From the NCBI GenBank assembly GCA_964628195.1, contig CAZVPF010000016.1, positions 1-64,000 of the forward strand: DNA of 64,000 nucleotides, given 5' to 3'. The translations under genes were made by a program, and so were the position numbers. Every line of letters begins with the position of its first letter. Position 1 is the stretch's first letter. Below the pieces are notes generated by a model. It was not told where the DNA came from, searched no databases, and saw only the letters and a program-made list of their open reading frames with translations. Below, in pieces: positions 1-7,572 of this stretch. This DNA comes from CAZVPF01 sp964628195 (lineage in GTDB: Bacteria; Planctomycetota; Phycisphaerae; Sedimentisphaerales; Anaerohalosphaeraceae).

Positions 1-388
1 GGCGGTTGACAACACCCATCCTTTGTGCGAAATATCTTCTCCGGCTTCATGCGATGCTTTAACCGGGACAGTCGGGGTCAGCGGCACGGCGGATGACGAG
101 AACCTGAGCAGCTGGGTGCTCGAGTACGCAGATCCGCAAAGCAATTACTGGTCGATAATAGCAAGCGGCACCGAGCCGGTTACCGGCGGTGTGCTTGCTC
201 AATGGGACACTTCTTCGCTTCCTTCGTGCAATACGACACTTCAATTGATAGTCATGGACCAGGGCGGTCATATTTCAGAATATGTCGTTCCGGTAAAGGT
301 TGGTCTATCGGCTGATATTACCGACGACAAAGAGGTCAACCTTTCAGACCTTGCGGAGCTGGCGAGTCAGTATCTTGACTCGTGGTGA
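1..388 (+). CDS. C-terminal fragment of a secreted dockerin-like protein (5' end outside the window)
   Basis: The reading frame is already open at base 2 (A-V-D-N-T-H-P-...) and ends with TGA at 386-388, so this is the tail of a longer gene. The visible 129 residues start with a beta-rich, Ig-like segment in which SGTADDENLSSW resembles bacterial surface-protein repeats. They end with a motif, DITDDKEVNLSDLAELA followed by SQYL, that resembles the single EF-hand/dockerin-like tail common on secreted planctomycete proteins. A similar motif (GDFDQDGKVYTGDVLELA) lies near the N-terminus of the protein at 59648-60646. A TTG at 23 could be read as a start, but the frame has no stop upstream of it, so I treat the gene as truncated. 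Role unknown; probably extracellular. Confidence 0.7.
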   Translation, partial: AVDNTHPLCEISSPASCDALTGTVGVSGTADDENLSSWVLEYADPQSNYWSIIASGTEPVTGGVLAQWDTSSLPSCNTTLQLIVMDQGGHISEYVVPVKVGLSADITDDKEVNLSDLAELASQYLDSW

Positions 389-438
389 TTTAAGGGCATT
401 TTTAACAATTCATTTTGGCGAAAGAGCGAAGCTGTTAT

Positions 439-1197
439 TTATTCAGCGTAGTGGCGGACTGTTGCTATGGTTCTGGGCAGTACGATGTCGACTTTGGTTT
501 GGTTTTGATTTTTATCAAAGCCGTAATTTACGTCCATGAGTATCAAAAAGTCAGGTGAGTAGTCACGCAGTACGCCGCTTAGTTCATTAATTTCATTTTT
601 CCAGTTTACCTGTGCCACGACAAGTGAACCGATGTATCTTTCGAGAAGCGGTTCGTAGCTTGTTCCGACCGAACTTACGACTTCGCTTTGCATTTTTGAT
701 ATGTATTTATCCTGCGCGGTTAACAATGCCGAGGCGGGGCCTATTCTTTTGGCCTGTGATATAAGCAGTGTAATTACCTCTGCGACGGAGTCGCGGACGG
801 TGCGGAAGATGTTTGCTGTTTTTCGGCGGAGTCGTGAGAAAATTCCGGGGTGGTAGGTTTTTTTGAGCTGATTTTGGCGAGATTTTAATTCTTTGTCGTT
901 TAGTTTGTCAATTGGTCGCAAAACAGCGGTTATTTTGGGAAATTCTGCCTTGTAGATTATTCCGGTCATTTCAAGGTGTCCGAGTGCGTCTTTTCTCGGC
1001 TGGTCGTAAATCACTTCAAGGCCGGTCGTTTCGACTCGGAGCCTGCCCTGTTCGGGCGGTCCTTCAACGAATTCGACTATAACAGGGCCGGCGGCGAGGC
1101 ATTTGAGGCACTTGTCCTTTTTCCTGCCGCGGATAAGGGCCGAGATGAAAGCTGAAAGGGCTATAAAAATTATCGTGATTGTTAAGGCGTCGGGCAT
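439..1197 (-). CDS. Hypothetical membrane-anchored protein
   Basis: This is a 252-residue protein of a family I do not recognise. Residues about 4-22 (ALTITIIFIALSAFISALI) form one N-terminal membrane segment, followed by a basic stretch and a soluble domain with no motif I can name. I chose the ATG at 1195-1197 because AAGGAATTCCC precedes it at normal ribosome-binding spacing. A start further upstream would lengthen the overlap with the methyltransferase gene and add a basic leader before the membrane segment. As placed, its first 16 bases overlap the end of the methyltransferase gene, which suggests translational coupling. It converges on the truncated gene at 1-388, 50 bases away. Function unknown. 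Confidence 0.6.
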   Translation of the reverse strand: MPDALTITIIFIALSAFISALIRGRKKDKCLKCLAAGPVIVEFVEGPPEQGRLRVETTGLEVIYDQPRKDALGHLEMTGIIYKAEFPKITAVLRPIDKLNDKELKSRQNQLKKTYHPGIFSRLRRKTANIFRTVRDSVAEVITLLISQAKRIGPASALLTAQDKYISKMQSEVVSSVGTSYEPLLERYIGSLVVAQVNWKNEINELSGVLRDYSPDFLILMDVNYGFDKNQNQTKVDIVLPRTIATVRHYAE

Positions 1198-1853
1198 GGG
1201 AATTCCTTTTTTTTCGGCGAAGTGTTCTTTTTTGCCCTGCAAAGGGCCATCGACCATACCCGTGCGGGCTTTGTCGTGGTGACAACGTGGAAATATTTGC
1301 TAAGCAGGCTGTAAAACTGCCAGCTGTTCCAGTGGCGGATGTGGCCGGGGGTGTTGCCCATTTCGGAGATATTTTTGAGGACGGCGAGGTTCATAATCCG
1401 CCAAATGGGCTCTCTGGGCACTGAAAACAGGGCATATCTCGGGCTGAGGCTGCTTATAAGTTCAAGTGCCGCTTCGGGGTCCTGGAGGTGTTCGAGGACT
1501 TCGCAGCAAATTATGAGGTCGGCGGATTCGTAATCGCCGATATCGTAAATATCGCGGACATAGAAGTTTATGGGCAGGTTCGGGTGGCGGTTTTTCGCAA
1601 TTTCTATTACCTGATGTGAAAAGTCACAGGCTTTAAATGGTAAATTCGGGGCAAGTGAGTGGATGTATGCGGCGAGATGCCCTTCTCCGCAACCGAGTTC
1701 GCAGATGGATCGACTTTTTTTTAACGGTTTTTTAATAAGCCGCTTAACTGTACTGAAAAAGACTTTATTGAGCAGTTTTGAGCCGGGTGACGGGTTGATA
1801 TATTTGTCGTCCCAGTTGCCTGCAAGTTTTCCGTTTTCAATAATTTCAGGCAT
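1182..1853 (-). CDS. Class I SAM-dependent methyltransferase
   Basis: This 223-residue protein has a Rossmann methyltransferase core. Motif I is CELGCGEGHL at residues 51-60. An acidic post-I position follows in ACDFS at about 77, and a motif IV-like CCEVLEHLQDPEAAL lies at about 115-130. The EVLEHL-x-D-P signature is typical of the Methyltransf_11/23 (UbiE/small-molecule) class. The substrate cannot be read from the sequence. The C-terminal half, with a GHIRHW segment, resembles methyltransferases in polysaccharide or lipid clusters. It overlaps the downstream membrane-protein gene, so the two are probably co-transcribed. No strong ribosome-binding site precedes the ATG, so the start is only likely. 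The 180-base AT-rich gap upstream separates it from the divergent PHP-GT4 gene. Confidence 0.82.
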   Translation of the reverse strand: MPEIIENGKLAGNWDDKYINPSPGSKLLNKVFFSTVKRLIKKPLKKSRSICELGCGEGHLAAYIHSLAPNLPFKACDFSHQVIEIAKNRHPNLPINFYVRDIYDIGDYESADLIICCEVLEHLQDPEAALELISSLSPRYALFSVPREPIWRIMNLAVLKNISEMGNTPGHIRHWNSWQFYSLLSKYFHVVTTTKPARVWSMALCRAKKNTSPKKKEFPCPTP

Positions 1854-2035
1854 AATCGCGGCTAAATTAACACATTTCTAACAGTGAATATTATAGTACA
1901 GCATTATATTAACTTATTACTGTTTTTGTATTTTTTTATGTAAAATATGGTGTTTTCATGGTATTATTAATGACCTTATTCTGTTCCACTCAGTAATATT
2001 ACTGATATATTTCCAATAGCATTGTGGAGTTATTT

Positions 2036-4531
2036 ATGAAGGTTGACCTTCACGTACATTCTGAATTTTCCAAGCGGCCGTCAAACTGGATACTGCAGAA
2101 AGTCGGCTGTGCCGAGAGCTACACCGACCCGATAAGTCTGTACCAGTCGGCTAAGAAGCGCGGTATGACTGCGGTGACTATAACCGATCATAACTGCATC
2201 GATGGGTGCAGAGAGATATCGCATCTTCCCGACACTTTTACGGGCTGCGAGGTAACGTCATATTTCCCGGAGGACGGGTGCAAGGTGCATATCCTTGTTT
2301 ACCAGCTTTCGGAGGCGCAGTTTGACGTTATCGACGAGAAGCGAGAGAATATTTACGATCTTGTAAAATATCTTCAGGCCGAGGGTCTTGTTTACGCGCA
2401 GTCTCACCCGCTTTATAAGGTAAATGAGAAATTTTCAGTGGAGCATTTTGAGAAGTGTCTTTTGCTTTTCAAGATACTGGAACTTAACGGGGACCACGAC
2501 GTTCAGATCAACGATATACTCCGGCAGATCTGCAGCGAGCTTACTGCTGAGGACATTGAGCTTTTGAGCAAGAAGCACGGGATCGAGCCCGGATTTGAAA
2601 GGCCTTGGGAGAAGTATCACATCGGCGGGTCGGACGATCACAGTTCGCTGACGATGTGTTTTAACTACACGGAAGTTCCGGGCGCCAAAACCGTCGAGCA
2701 GTTCTGGGAGGGAGTTTGCCAGGGTTTGGCGGTGGTTCACTGCCCGCACCCGGGTACACCTTTGACGCTTGCGCATAATCTTTACGGTGTCGCATACCAG
2801 TTTTACAACAACAAGCTTCGTATCGGCAAGCACCATGAGCGCAGTGTTCTGATTCGTTTTCTTGACAGGATGCTCCAGACAAGGCCGAAGAAAGAGCCGG
2901 CGCTGTGGAACCAGATGGTTTACCAGTGGAAGAAGCGGAAGAACCGCCGGCCGAGGGAGTCGACGAGCTCGAGTCTCAGCGAGCTTTTGCAGTACGAGGC
3001 TCAGAAGCTTATCGAGAGCGACAAGGGGCTCAAGAGCATGCTTACGCTGGGTCACACTTTCAGCAAAAAGCCGGACCAGCACTGGTTCCGTTTTGTAAAC
3101 AAGATAAGCAACAAGATGCTGGAGCACCTTGGCAGTCATGTTGTTCATCAGCTTTCGGGGGGCAACCCTTTCGATATATTTCATACTCTTGGTTCGGGCG
3201 GAGCGCTTTACACACTGCTTGCGCCTTATTTCGTGACATTCAGCATGTACAGCAGCGACAAACGCTTCAGCGAAGAGGTTGCGGGCAGCTTCGAGCTCGA
3301 GAGCGATTATCTTACCGAACGGTTGAGCGTTGGTCACTTTACGGATACATATCACGAGATAAACGGTGTTGCCCGGATGCTCCAGGAAGAGCTTGAGATG
3401 GCCAGGCAGATGGGCAAGGACCTGACGCTGATCACATGCCCGACAAAGCCTGAGGATAAAAAGGCTGAGCCTGGTTTGAAATATTTCGACCCGGTCGCGG
3501 TTCATTCGCTTCCTGAGTACCCGGAAGTTAAGACTTGCGTGCCGCCTTTGCTGGATATGCTTAAATACTGTTACGACCAGAGGTTTACGCATATACATGC
3601 CGCGACGCCTGGTCCTCTTGGATTGTCGGCGATTGCGATGGCTAAGGTTTTGAAGCTGCCATTGTATACGACTTATCATACTGCGATACCTCAGTACGCA
3701 AGATACCTGACCGGTGACAGCAGCATAGAGGGGCTTGCATGGCGGTATATACTCTGGTTCTACGACCAGGCGAATATAATTTTCGTTCCTTCTAAGGCGA
3801 CGGGCAGCGAGCTTGTCGAACGGGGGATAGCGCCGGAAAAGATACGTGTAATTCCGCGAGGTGTTGACACGCAGAAGTTCCGGCCCGAGAATAAGTGTGA
3901 GACGCTTAACCTTCCTTCGGGGCTTAAGCTTCTTTATGTCGGGCGGGTATCGAAGGAGAAGGATCTGCCTGTTCTGTCGGGGGCTTTCAAGAAACTTTGC
4001 GTGAGGCATAAGGACATAAATTTGATCGTTGTCGGTGATGGGCCGTATCTTGACGAGATGAAGCAGGCCATGAAAGGGTATCCGTGCGTATTTACTGGCT
4101 ACCTGACGGGCGATGATCTTACGGGAGTCTTCGCGATGAGCGATCTTTTTGTTTTCCCGAGCACTACGGACACTTTCGGTAATGTTGTGCTGGAGGCTCA
4201 GGCCAGCGGTCTGCCTATCGTGGTGACCGACAAAGGCGGGCCCTGCGAGAACCTGATACCGGGCCAGACGGGGCTGGTAGTTGAGGGCGGCAGCGAAAGG
4301 GCGTTTTTCGAAGCGGTCAACAAGCTGGTTTCCGACAGGGAGATGCTTAAAGAGATGCGGGGCAGGGCTTACGATTATGCGCACGGCAGGGATTATCACG
4401 AGGCATTCGAGCAGTACTGGCAGCTTTATCACAGCACGCCGGAGAGCGAGGAGCAAACACCGTTCATGCAGGAGATGTTCGCAGCGGCTGCGAGCTCGAA
4501 GGCCAGGGAACTTGTCGAAGACCGGGTATGA
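2036..4531 (+). CDS. PHP-domain / family 4 glycosyltransferase fusion protein
   Basis: This 831-residue protein joins two enzymes. Residues 1-235 are a PHP metal-dependent phosphoesterase domain: DLHVHSEFS at 4-12 supplies the HxH, TITDHN follows near 50, and GGSDDHSS lies near 200. Residues about 455-790 are a GT4 (GT-B) glycosyltransferase, with IPRGVDTQKF, LLYVGRVSKEKDLP, VVGDGPY and the Ex7E region FPSTTDTFGNVVLEA. The middle segment (about 235-455) is helical and I cannot assign it. I start at ATG 2036, preceded by GTGGAG at good spacing; a GTG at 2024 is possible but lacks a ribosome-binding site. The GT4 part resembles mannosyl- and sulfoquinovosyl-type lipid or glycan transferases. 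Fusion to a phosphoesterase suggests it acts on a phosphorylated acceptor or by-product, but this is inference. Its stop overlaps the CYTH gene start (ATGA). Confidence 0.88.
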   Translation: MKVDLHVHSEFSKRPSNWILQKVGCAESYTDPISLYQSAKKRGMTAVTITDHNCIDGCREISHLPDTFTGCEVTSYFPEDGCKVHILVYQLSEAQFDVIDEKRENIYDLVKYLQAEGLVYAQSHPLYKVNEKFSVEHFEKCLLLFKILELNGDHDVQINDILRQICSELTAEDIELLSKKHGIEPGFERPWEKYHIGGSDDHSSLTMCFNYTEVPGAKTVEQFWEGVCQGLAVVHCPHPGTPLTLAHNLYGVAYQFYNNKLRIGKHHERSVLIRFLDRMLQTRPKKEPALWNQMVYQWKKRKNRRPRESTSSSLSELLQYEAQKLIESDKGLKSMLTLGHTFSKKPDQHWFRFVNKISNKMLEHLGSHVVHQLSGGNPFDIFHTLGSGGALYTLLAPYFVTFSMYSSDKRFSEEVAGSFELESDYLTERLSVGHFTDTYHEINGVARMLQEELEMARQMGKDLTLITCPTKPEDKKAEPGLKYFDPVAVHSLPEYPEVKTCVPPLLDMLKYCYDQRFTHIHAATPGPLGLSAIAMAKVLKLPLYTTYHTAIPQYARYLTGDSSIEGLAWRYILWFYDQANIIFVPSKATGSELVERGIAPEKIRVIPRGVDTQKFRPENKCETLNLPSGLKLLYVGRVSKEKDLPVLSGAFKKLCVRHKDINLIVVGDGPYLDEMKQAMKGYPCVFTGYLTGDDLTGVFAMSDLFVFPSTTDTFGNVVLEAQASGLPIVVTDKGGPCENLIPGQTGLVVEGGSERAFFEAVNKLVSDREMLKEMRGRAYDYAHGRDYHEAFEQYWQLYHSTPESEEQTPFMQEMFAAAASSKARELVEDRV

Positions 4532-5064
4532 ATAAAGAGATCGAAAGAAAATATCTGGTGAGGGGTGACGGCTGGCGGGGCAAAGCGTCGGGTGTCGCTT
4601 ATAAGCAGGGATATATTCCCACTTCCGAAAATGTTACGGTCCGGGTGCGGGTGGCCGGCGAGAGAGGTTATTTGACTATAAAGGGCAAAAGGAGCGGCAT
4701 TTCGCGGAGTGAGTATGAGTTCGAGATACCGGTTGAGACGGCAGAGCAGATGCTCAGGGAGTTTTGCGGGGGGAAAATCGTTGAAAAGACCCGGTATATT
4801 GTTGACCACAAGGGGCGAAAGTGGGAGGTTGACGAGTTTGTCGGGGATAATGAGGGTTTGATAACGGCAGAGGTGGAGCTTGATGATGAAAACGCCCCGG
4901 TAGAGCTTCCGGACTGGGTGGGGCAGGAGGTGTCGAGCGAGCTGAAATATTATAATTATCAGCTTACGCAAAGGCCCTATAAAACGTGGGTTATCGAGGG
5001 GCGGGAGGGTAAGATTCGTGCGGCAGGGTCCGAGAAAAAGGGTGTTAAAGACAATAAAAAATGA
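4528..5064 (+). CDS. CYTH-domain (triphosphate tunnel) protein
   Basis: This 178-residue protein opens with EIERKYLV at residues 4-11, the ExExK signature of the CYTH superfamily. It keeps the alternating basic and acidic beta strands expected of the tunnel: VRVRVAG, YLTIKGKR, YEFEIPV, EKTRYIV, WEVDEF, AEVELDD. CYTH enzymes bind triphosphates with divalent metal and include inorganic triphosphatases, thiamine triphosphatase and class IV adenylate cyclases. In short stand-alone bacterial forms, tripolyphosphatase activity is the commonest. The tail after about residue 150 is basic and probably flexible. The gene starts inside the stop of the PHP-GT4 gene (ATGA), so expression is coupled. Whether it serves that enzyme, for instance by clearing a phosphate by-product, is not known. 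Confidence 0.88.
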   Translation: MNKEIERKYLVRGDGWRGKASGVAYKQGYIPTSENVTVRVRVAGERGYLTIKGKRSGISRSEYEFEIPVETAEQMLREFCGGKIVEKTRYIVDHKGRKWEVDEFVGDNEGLITAEVELDDENAPVELPDWVGQEVSSELKYYNYQLTQRPYKTWVIEGREGKIRAAGSEKKGVKDNKK

Positions 5065-5145
5065 TACTAAGCGGATGGGTTGGAAAAAAGTTTTTCTCTA
5101 AGTATATGTTTTGCAGTTATTTATGCATTTTTTGGGCGGACAGAT

Positions 5146-5174
5146 TTGATTTTGGTTCGGATATTTTTTATAAT
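5146..5174 (+). promoter_or_regulatory. Sigma-70-type promoter of a small transcription unit
   Basis: TTGATT at 5146-5151 and TATAAT at 5169-5174 are separated by 17 bases, an almost canonical housekeeping promoter. Transcription would start near 5181. It drives the short unit that ends at the terminator at 5370-5396 and does not read into the DUF547 gene. Confidence 0.65.
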
Positions 5175-5238
5175 ATGGTTGTAAAGTGAAACTGGTTTCG
5201 GTGGTGTGTGATACGGGGGTTAAATCGGAGATATGGGT

Positions 5239-5334
5239 ATGAAGAAATTTTATTTCAAGTTCTGGATCCCGTTTATGTCTAGCAAAAAGAAAATCCTTAT
5301 TCTGGCGATAGCCAGTTACATTGCGTTATGCTAA
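5239..5334 (+). CDS. Small ORF, 31-residue hydrophobic basic peptide (possible leader peptide or RNA gene)
   Basis: Between the promoter at 5146 and the terminator at 5370 lies a 31-codon ORF. It starts at ATG 5239 (GGAG at 5227-5230, spacing 8) and stops with TAA at 5332-5334. The peptide begins MKKFYFKFWIPFMSSKKK and continues ILILAIASYIALC: a basic N-terminal half followed by one short hydrophobic helix. That is the shape of a small membrane peptide, a type I toxin-like peptide or a degenerate signal sequence. An in-frame ATG at 5233 is too close to the ribosome-binding site. The alternative is that the transcript of about 215 bases is a noncoding RNA and the ORF is accidental. I do not recognise either product. 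Antisense partners or a neighbouring antitoxin were not seen. Confidence 0.4.
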   Translation: MKKFYFKFWIPFMSSKKKILILAIASYIALC

Positions 5335-5369
5335 TGTTCACCTGCGTTGGGTGAAAGAATCTAAAGCAA

Positions 5370-5396
5370 GGGCCGGTAAAATCCGGCCCTTTTTTT
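5370..5396 (+). terminator. Rho-independent terminator of the small unit
   Basis: The perfect stem GGGCCGG/CCGGCCC (5370-5376 and 5383-5389) has a 6-base loop and is followed by seven T at 5390-5396. It lies 36 bases after the 31-codon ORF. Confidence 0.85.
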
Positions 5397-5473
5397 ATGT
5401 ATGAGGTATTAGGTCAGGGCCCCGGCGGGGTGTTTTGCGGGGGCGGATACGGGCGGTTAAGAGGATTTTTTAA

Positions 5474-5502
5474 TTGTTAAATAATCCGAACTATTGTAGT
5501 AT
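5474..5502 (+). promoter_or_regulatory. Probable promoter of the DUF547 gene
   Basis: TTGTTA at 5474-5479 and TAGTAT at 5497-5502 have a 17-base spacer. The predicted start, near 5509, gives a leader of about 32 bases before ATG 5541. Confidence 0.45.
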
Positions 5503-5540
5503 ATATAAGTATTGATCAGGACGATATATTCTTCGGAACA

Positions 5541-6566
5541 ATGGTAAATATTAAGCATTATAGATTAATTTTTGCATTATTATTTGTGTTTTCAGTGCTG
5601 TTTTTAACATCACCGCATTTTGTACGCGCAGAGGACAAGAGCGGCTCTGAAAGTGTTCAGCCGGAAGGGGAGGAAACAGGGGCAGGGTCCGAAGAGCTTG
5701 GTGATAATACCGGACAGCCCGGGGGTGAGACTGGGGATGATCCGAATCTTGCCGGGACCGTTGACATAGAGGAAGTTGATGTAAGTGTCGATATTCATCC
5801 CAAAAGGGCCGAACTTTATGAGACCTATGCTCTTTTGCTGAAGAATTTTGTTGATGCCGAAGGTAATGTCAACTACGGCGAGCTTCGCCGCAAGAGAGTT
5901 GACCTTATTTCCGTTTGCAACCTGCTGGAAGATATTCACCCGGTTGAGTTTCTTTCATGGTCCAGGAAGCAGAAGATTGCGTTCTGGATCAATGCTTACA
6001 ACATTTTTACGATCAGGCTGATAATCGATCATTACCCGATCCAGCCGAAATGGTACAATAAGTTCTTTTACCCGGATAACAGCATTATCCATATTCCGGG
6101 TGCGTGGAGCAAATTCTACTTCAAAGTTCTTGGCCTTGAGTATTCGCTCGAAGAGATAAAAAAGGAACAGTTGATGCAGAAGTTCGGTGAACCGCGGTCG
6201 ATTTTTGCACTGGGCCTGGGTACGATGGGAGGCCCATTCCTTCGCCGTGAACCTTATCGCGGCAGTGAGCTTGACGAGCAGCTTGACCAGCAGGTGAGGC
6301 GTTTTCTTGAGAGCGGTCGGGGTATGAAGATCGATGAAACGGCCAACATGGTTATCCTGTCGGATATTTTCAACCAGCACGAGGACGTGTTTAAGAAATA
6401 CGCCGATATCAGGAGATTTCGTGAAAAGCCCGAAAAAATACGGTCATACCTGAACTTTATTTATGAATATGTCGATCCTCAGACCGCGCAAAATCTTGAA
6501 AAGAGGAACTTCGAGGTTGATTTTAAGCGGTATGACTGGCTTTTGAATGACACTACGGTTAATTAA
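5541..6566 (+). CDS. Secreted DUF547-domain protein
   Basis: This 341-residue protein has a Sec signal peptide, with a hydrophobic core at about 8-24 and likely cleavage after FVRA at residue 30. An acidic, Gly/Glu-rich linker follows to about residue 80, and then a DUF547 domain (about 95-310). The recognisable core is QKIAFWINAYNIFTIRLI, the W-x-N-x-Y/F-N signature of the family, followed by the conserved IFALGLGTMGGPFLRREPY (the usual H-ALNCA-S-CP region is altered). DUF547 proteins are found in bacteria and plants and their activity is not established. The predicted place is the periplasm or cell surface. The gene is monocistronic, with its own promoter and the terminator of the preceding unit just upstream. 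It converges with the thioesterase gene 48 bases away. Confidence 0.83.
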   Translation: MVNIKHYRLIFALLFVFSVLFLTSPHFVRAEDKSGSESVQPEGEETGAGSEELGDNTGQPGGETGDDPNLAGTVDIEEVDVSVDIHPKRAELYETYALLLKNFVDAEGNVNYGELRRKRVDLISVCNLLEDIHPVEFLSWSRKQKIAFWINAYNIFTIRLIIDHYPIQPKWYNKFFYPDNSIIHIPGAWSKFYFKVLGLEYSLEEIKKEQLMQKFGEPRSIFALGLGTMGGPFLRREPYRGSELDEQLDQQVRRFLESGRGMKIDETANMVILSDIFNQHEDVFKKYADIRRFREKPEKIRSYLNFIYEYVDPQTAQNLEKRNFEVDFKRYDWLLNDTTVN

Positions 6567-6614
6567 TCTACGCGTTTCAATTGCCTCAGCCGCAATGGGC
6601 TGTTTGTTTGCTTA

Positions 6615-7013
6615 TCACGCCTCGATGCTGTCCTTTTTGCGATATGCCATGCCGTTGAATATCGCCAGGAGATTATTCTGCGAGTCGGTAACGTTTATGG
6701 TGTAGCTGGCGATTTTGGGACCGATCGAATTTTCCATTGCCTCGGCGTAGATCATGCCCGGTGCGGCTGCTTTCAAATACGAGATGTTGATGTTGATTGC
6801 GACGGCCACGGTTCCGTGCGAATTGGCAGCTACAGCGAAGACAAGGTCTGCGAGGGTGAATATGGCCCCGCCGTGTCCCATGCCCAGGCCGTTAAGATGG
6901 CTTTGGGTAAGCTCCATTCTCGCTTTGGCACTGCCGGGGGAGATGTCCAGCAGTTCAATTCCGCAGTGCTTTGCGAATTTATCTTTCTCGAAGAATTTGC
7001 GAATATTTTCCAT
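6615..7013 (-). CDS. PaaI-like hotdog-fold thioesterase
   Basis: This 132-residue protein is a single hotdog domain. The conserved helix segment HLNGLGMGHGGAIFTLAD (residues 39-56) carries the N-G-x-x-H-G-G signature of the PaaI/4HBT group, and the strand ININISYLKAA follows at about 73. Members hydrolyse acyl- or aryl-CoA thioesters. The exact substrate cannot be inferred, since no phenylacetate genes are nearby. It lies 51 bases downstream of a 49-residue gene on the same strand, so the two may share a transcript. Length and start are normal for the family. Confidence 0.87.
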   Translation of the reverse strand: MENIRKFFEKDKFAKHCGIELLDISPGSAKARMELTQSHLNGLGMGHGGAIFTLADLVFAVAANSHGTVAVAININISYLKAAAPGMIYAEAMENSIGPKIASYTINVTDSQNNLLAIFNGMAYRKKDSIEA

Positions 7014-7064
7014 GCCTGCCGATCAGGGCTGAATTGAGTTTACAACCGAGCTGTCCGAACCGCT

Positions 7065-7214
7065 TCAGGCAACCAGCGAAAGCTCACGATGGTCCTTTTC
7101 GAGCAGATGCTCAAGGTAGATGTCAAGCTCTGCCTGGGAAAACTGCGAAAGGAAATCCTGTTTCGCCGTGCGGTTGATCTCCATTATCATCTCTATGACT
7201 TCTGTCTTGCTCAT
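7065..7214 (-). CDS. Small hypothetical protein, 49 residues
   Basis: A longer frame opens at 7322, but the best start is the ATG at 7212-7214, preceded by GGAG with 9 bases spacing. This gives 49 residues beginning MSKTEVIEMIMEINRTAKQD and ending with a charged helix. The protein is almost entirely helical, acidic and without cysteines or a membrane segment. I do not recognise it. It lies upstream of the thioesterase on the same strand and may be co-transcribed with it. Confidence 0.5.
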   Translation of the reverse strand: MSKTEVIEMIMEINRTAKQDFLSQFSQAELDIYLEHLLEKDHRELSLVA

Positions 7215-7563
7215 TTTAAAGCACTCCATTACTTTAGTAACACGTTCTCTTTCTCTATTTTGGATATCGGAAGTAAAACGGTAAAATCTTGAACCGAGCA
7301 AATTGCGACACGCAAGAGTCATTTATTTCCGTGAACACTATATATATGTAAGCATGTGTGATGTCTTACAGGATATGGGCAGCCTGCTGATCGGTTAGGC
7401 GGCTGGTTTTGGAACGTCCAATAATAGGCCGGGATATGGCCCGTCAGCGGGGGATGGAAATTTTAAGAAATTTAATAAAATTTTCTAAAATTAAGGAATT
7501 CCCTGACATTCATAATCGCCGTGCTGTCGAAGTCTGCAAAGGCTTGGTAGGCGGGGGGATTTT
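7215..7563. other. Intergenic region with an AT-rich imperfect inverted repeat
   Basis: This is a divergent spacer between the small gene at 7065-7214 and the radical SAM gene. It has no convincing gene. It contains an imperfect inverted repeat (arms 7459-7473 and 7478-7492, 13 of 15 positions matching, 4-base loop) made almost only of A and T. The rightward promoter at 7544-7572 overlaps its end. Confidence 0.4.
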
Positions 7564-7572
7564 TTGTATAAT
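7544..7572 (+). promoter_or_regulatory. Possible promoter at the radical SAM gene
   Basis: TTGGTA at 7544-7549 and TATAAT at 7567-7572 are 17 bases apart. If it is used, transcription starts near 7579, on top of the in-frame ATGs at 7576 and 7579. The mRNA would then be leaderless or the start would be further inside, so this site conflicts with the TTG start at 7564. Confidence 0.4.

Noticed and set aside
2435..4456. A 673-codon antisense frame across the PHP-GT4 gene
   Set aside because: It mirrors a well supported gene and its product shows no known motif, being rich in Arg and His as antisense shadows are.
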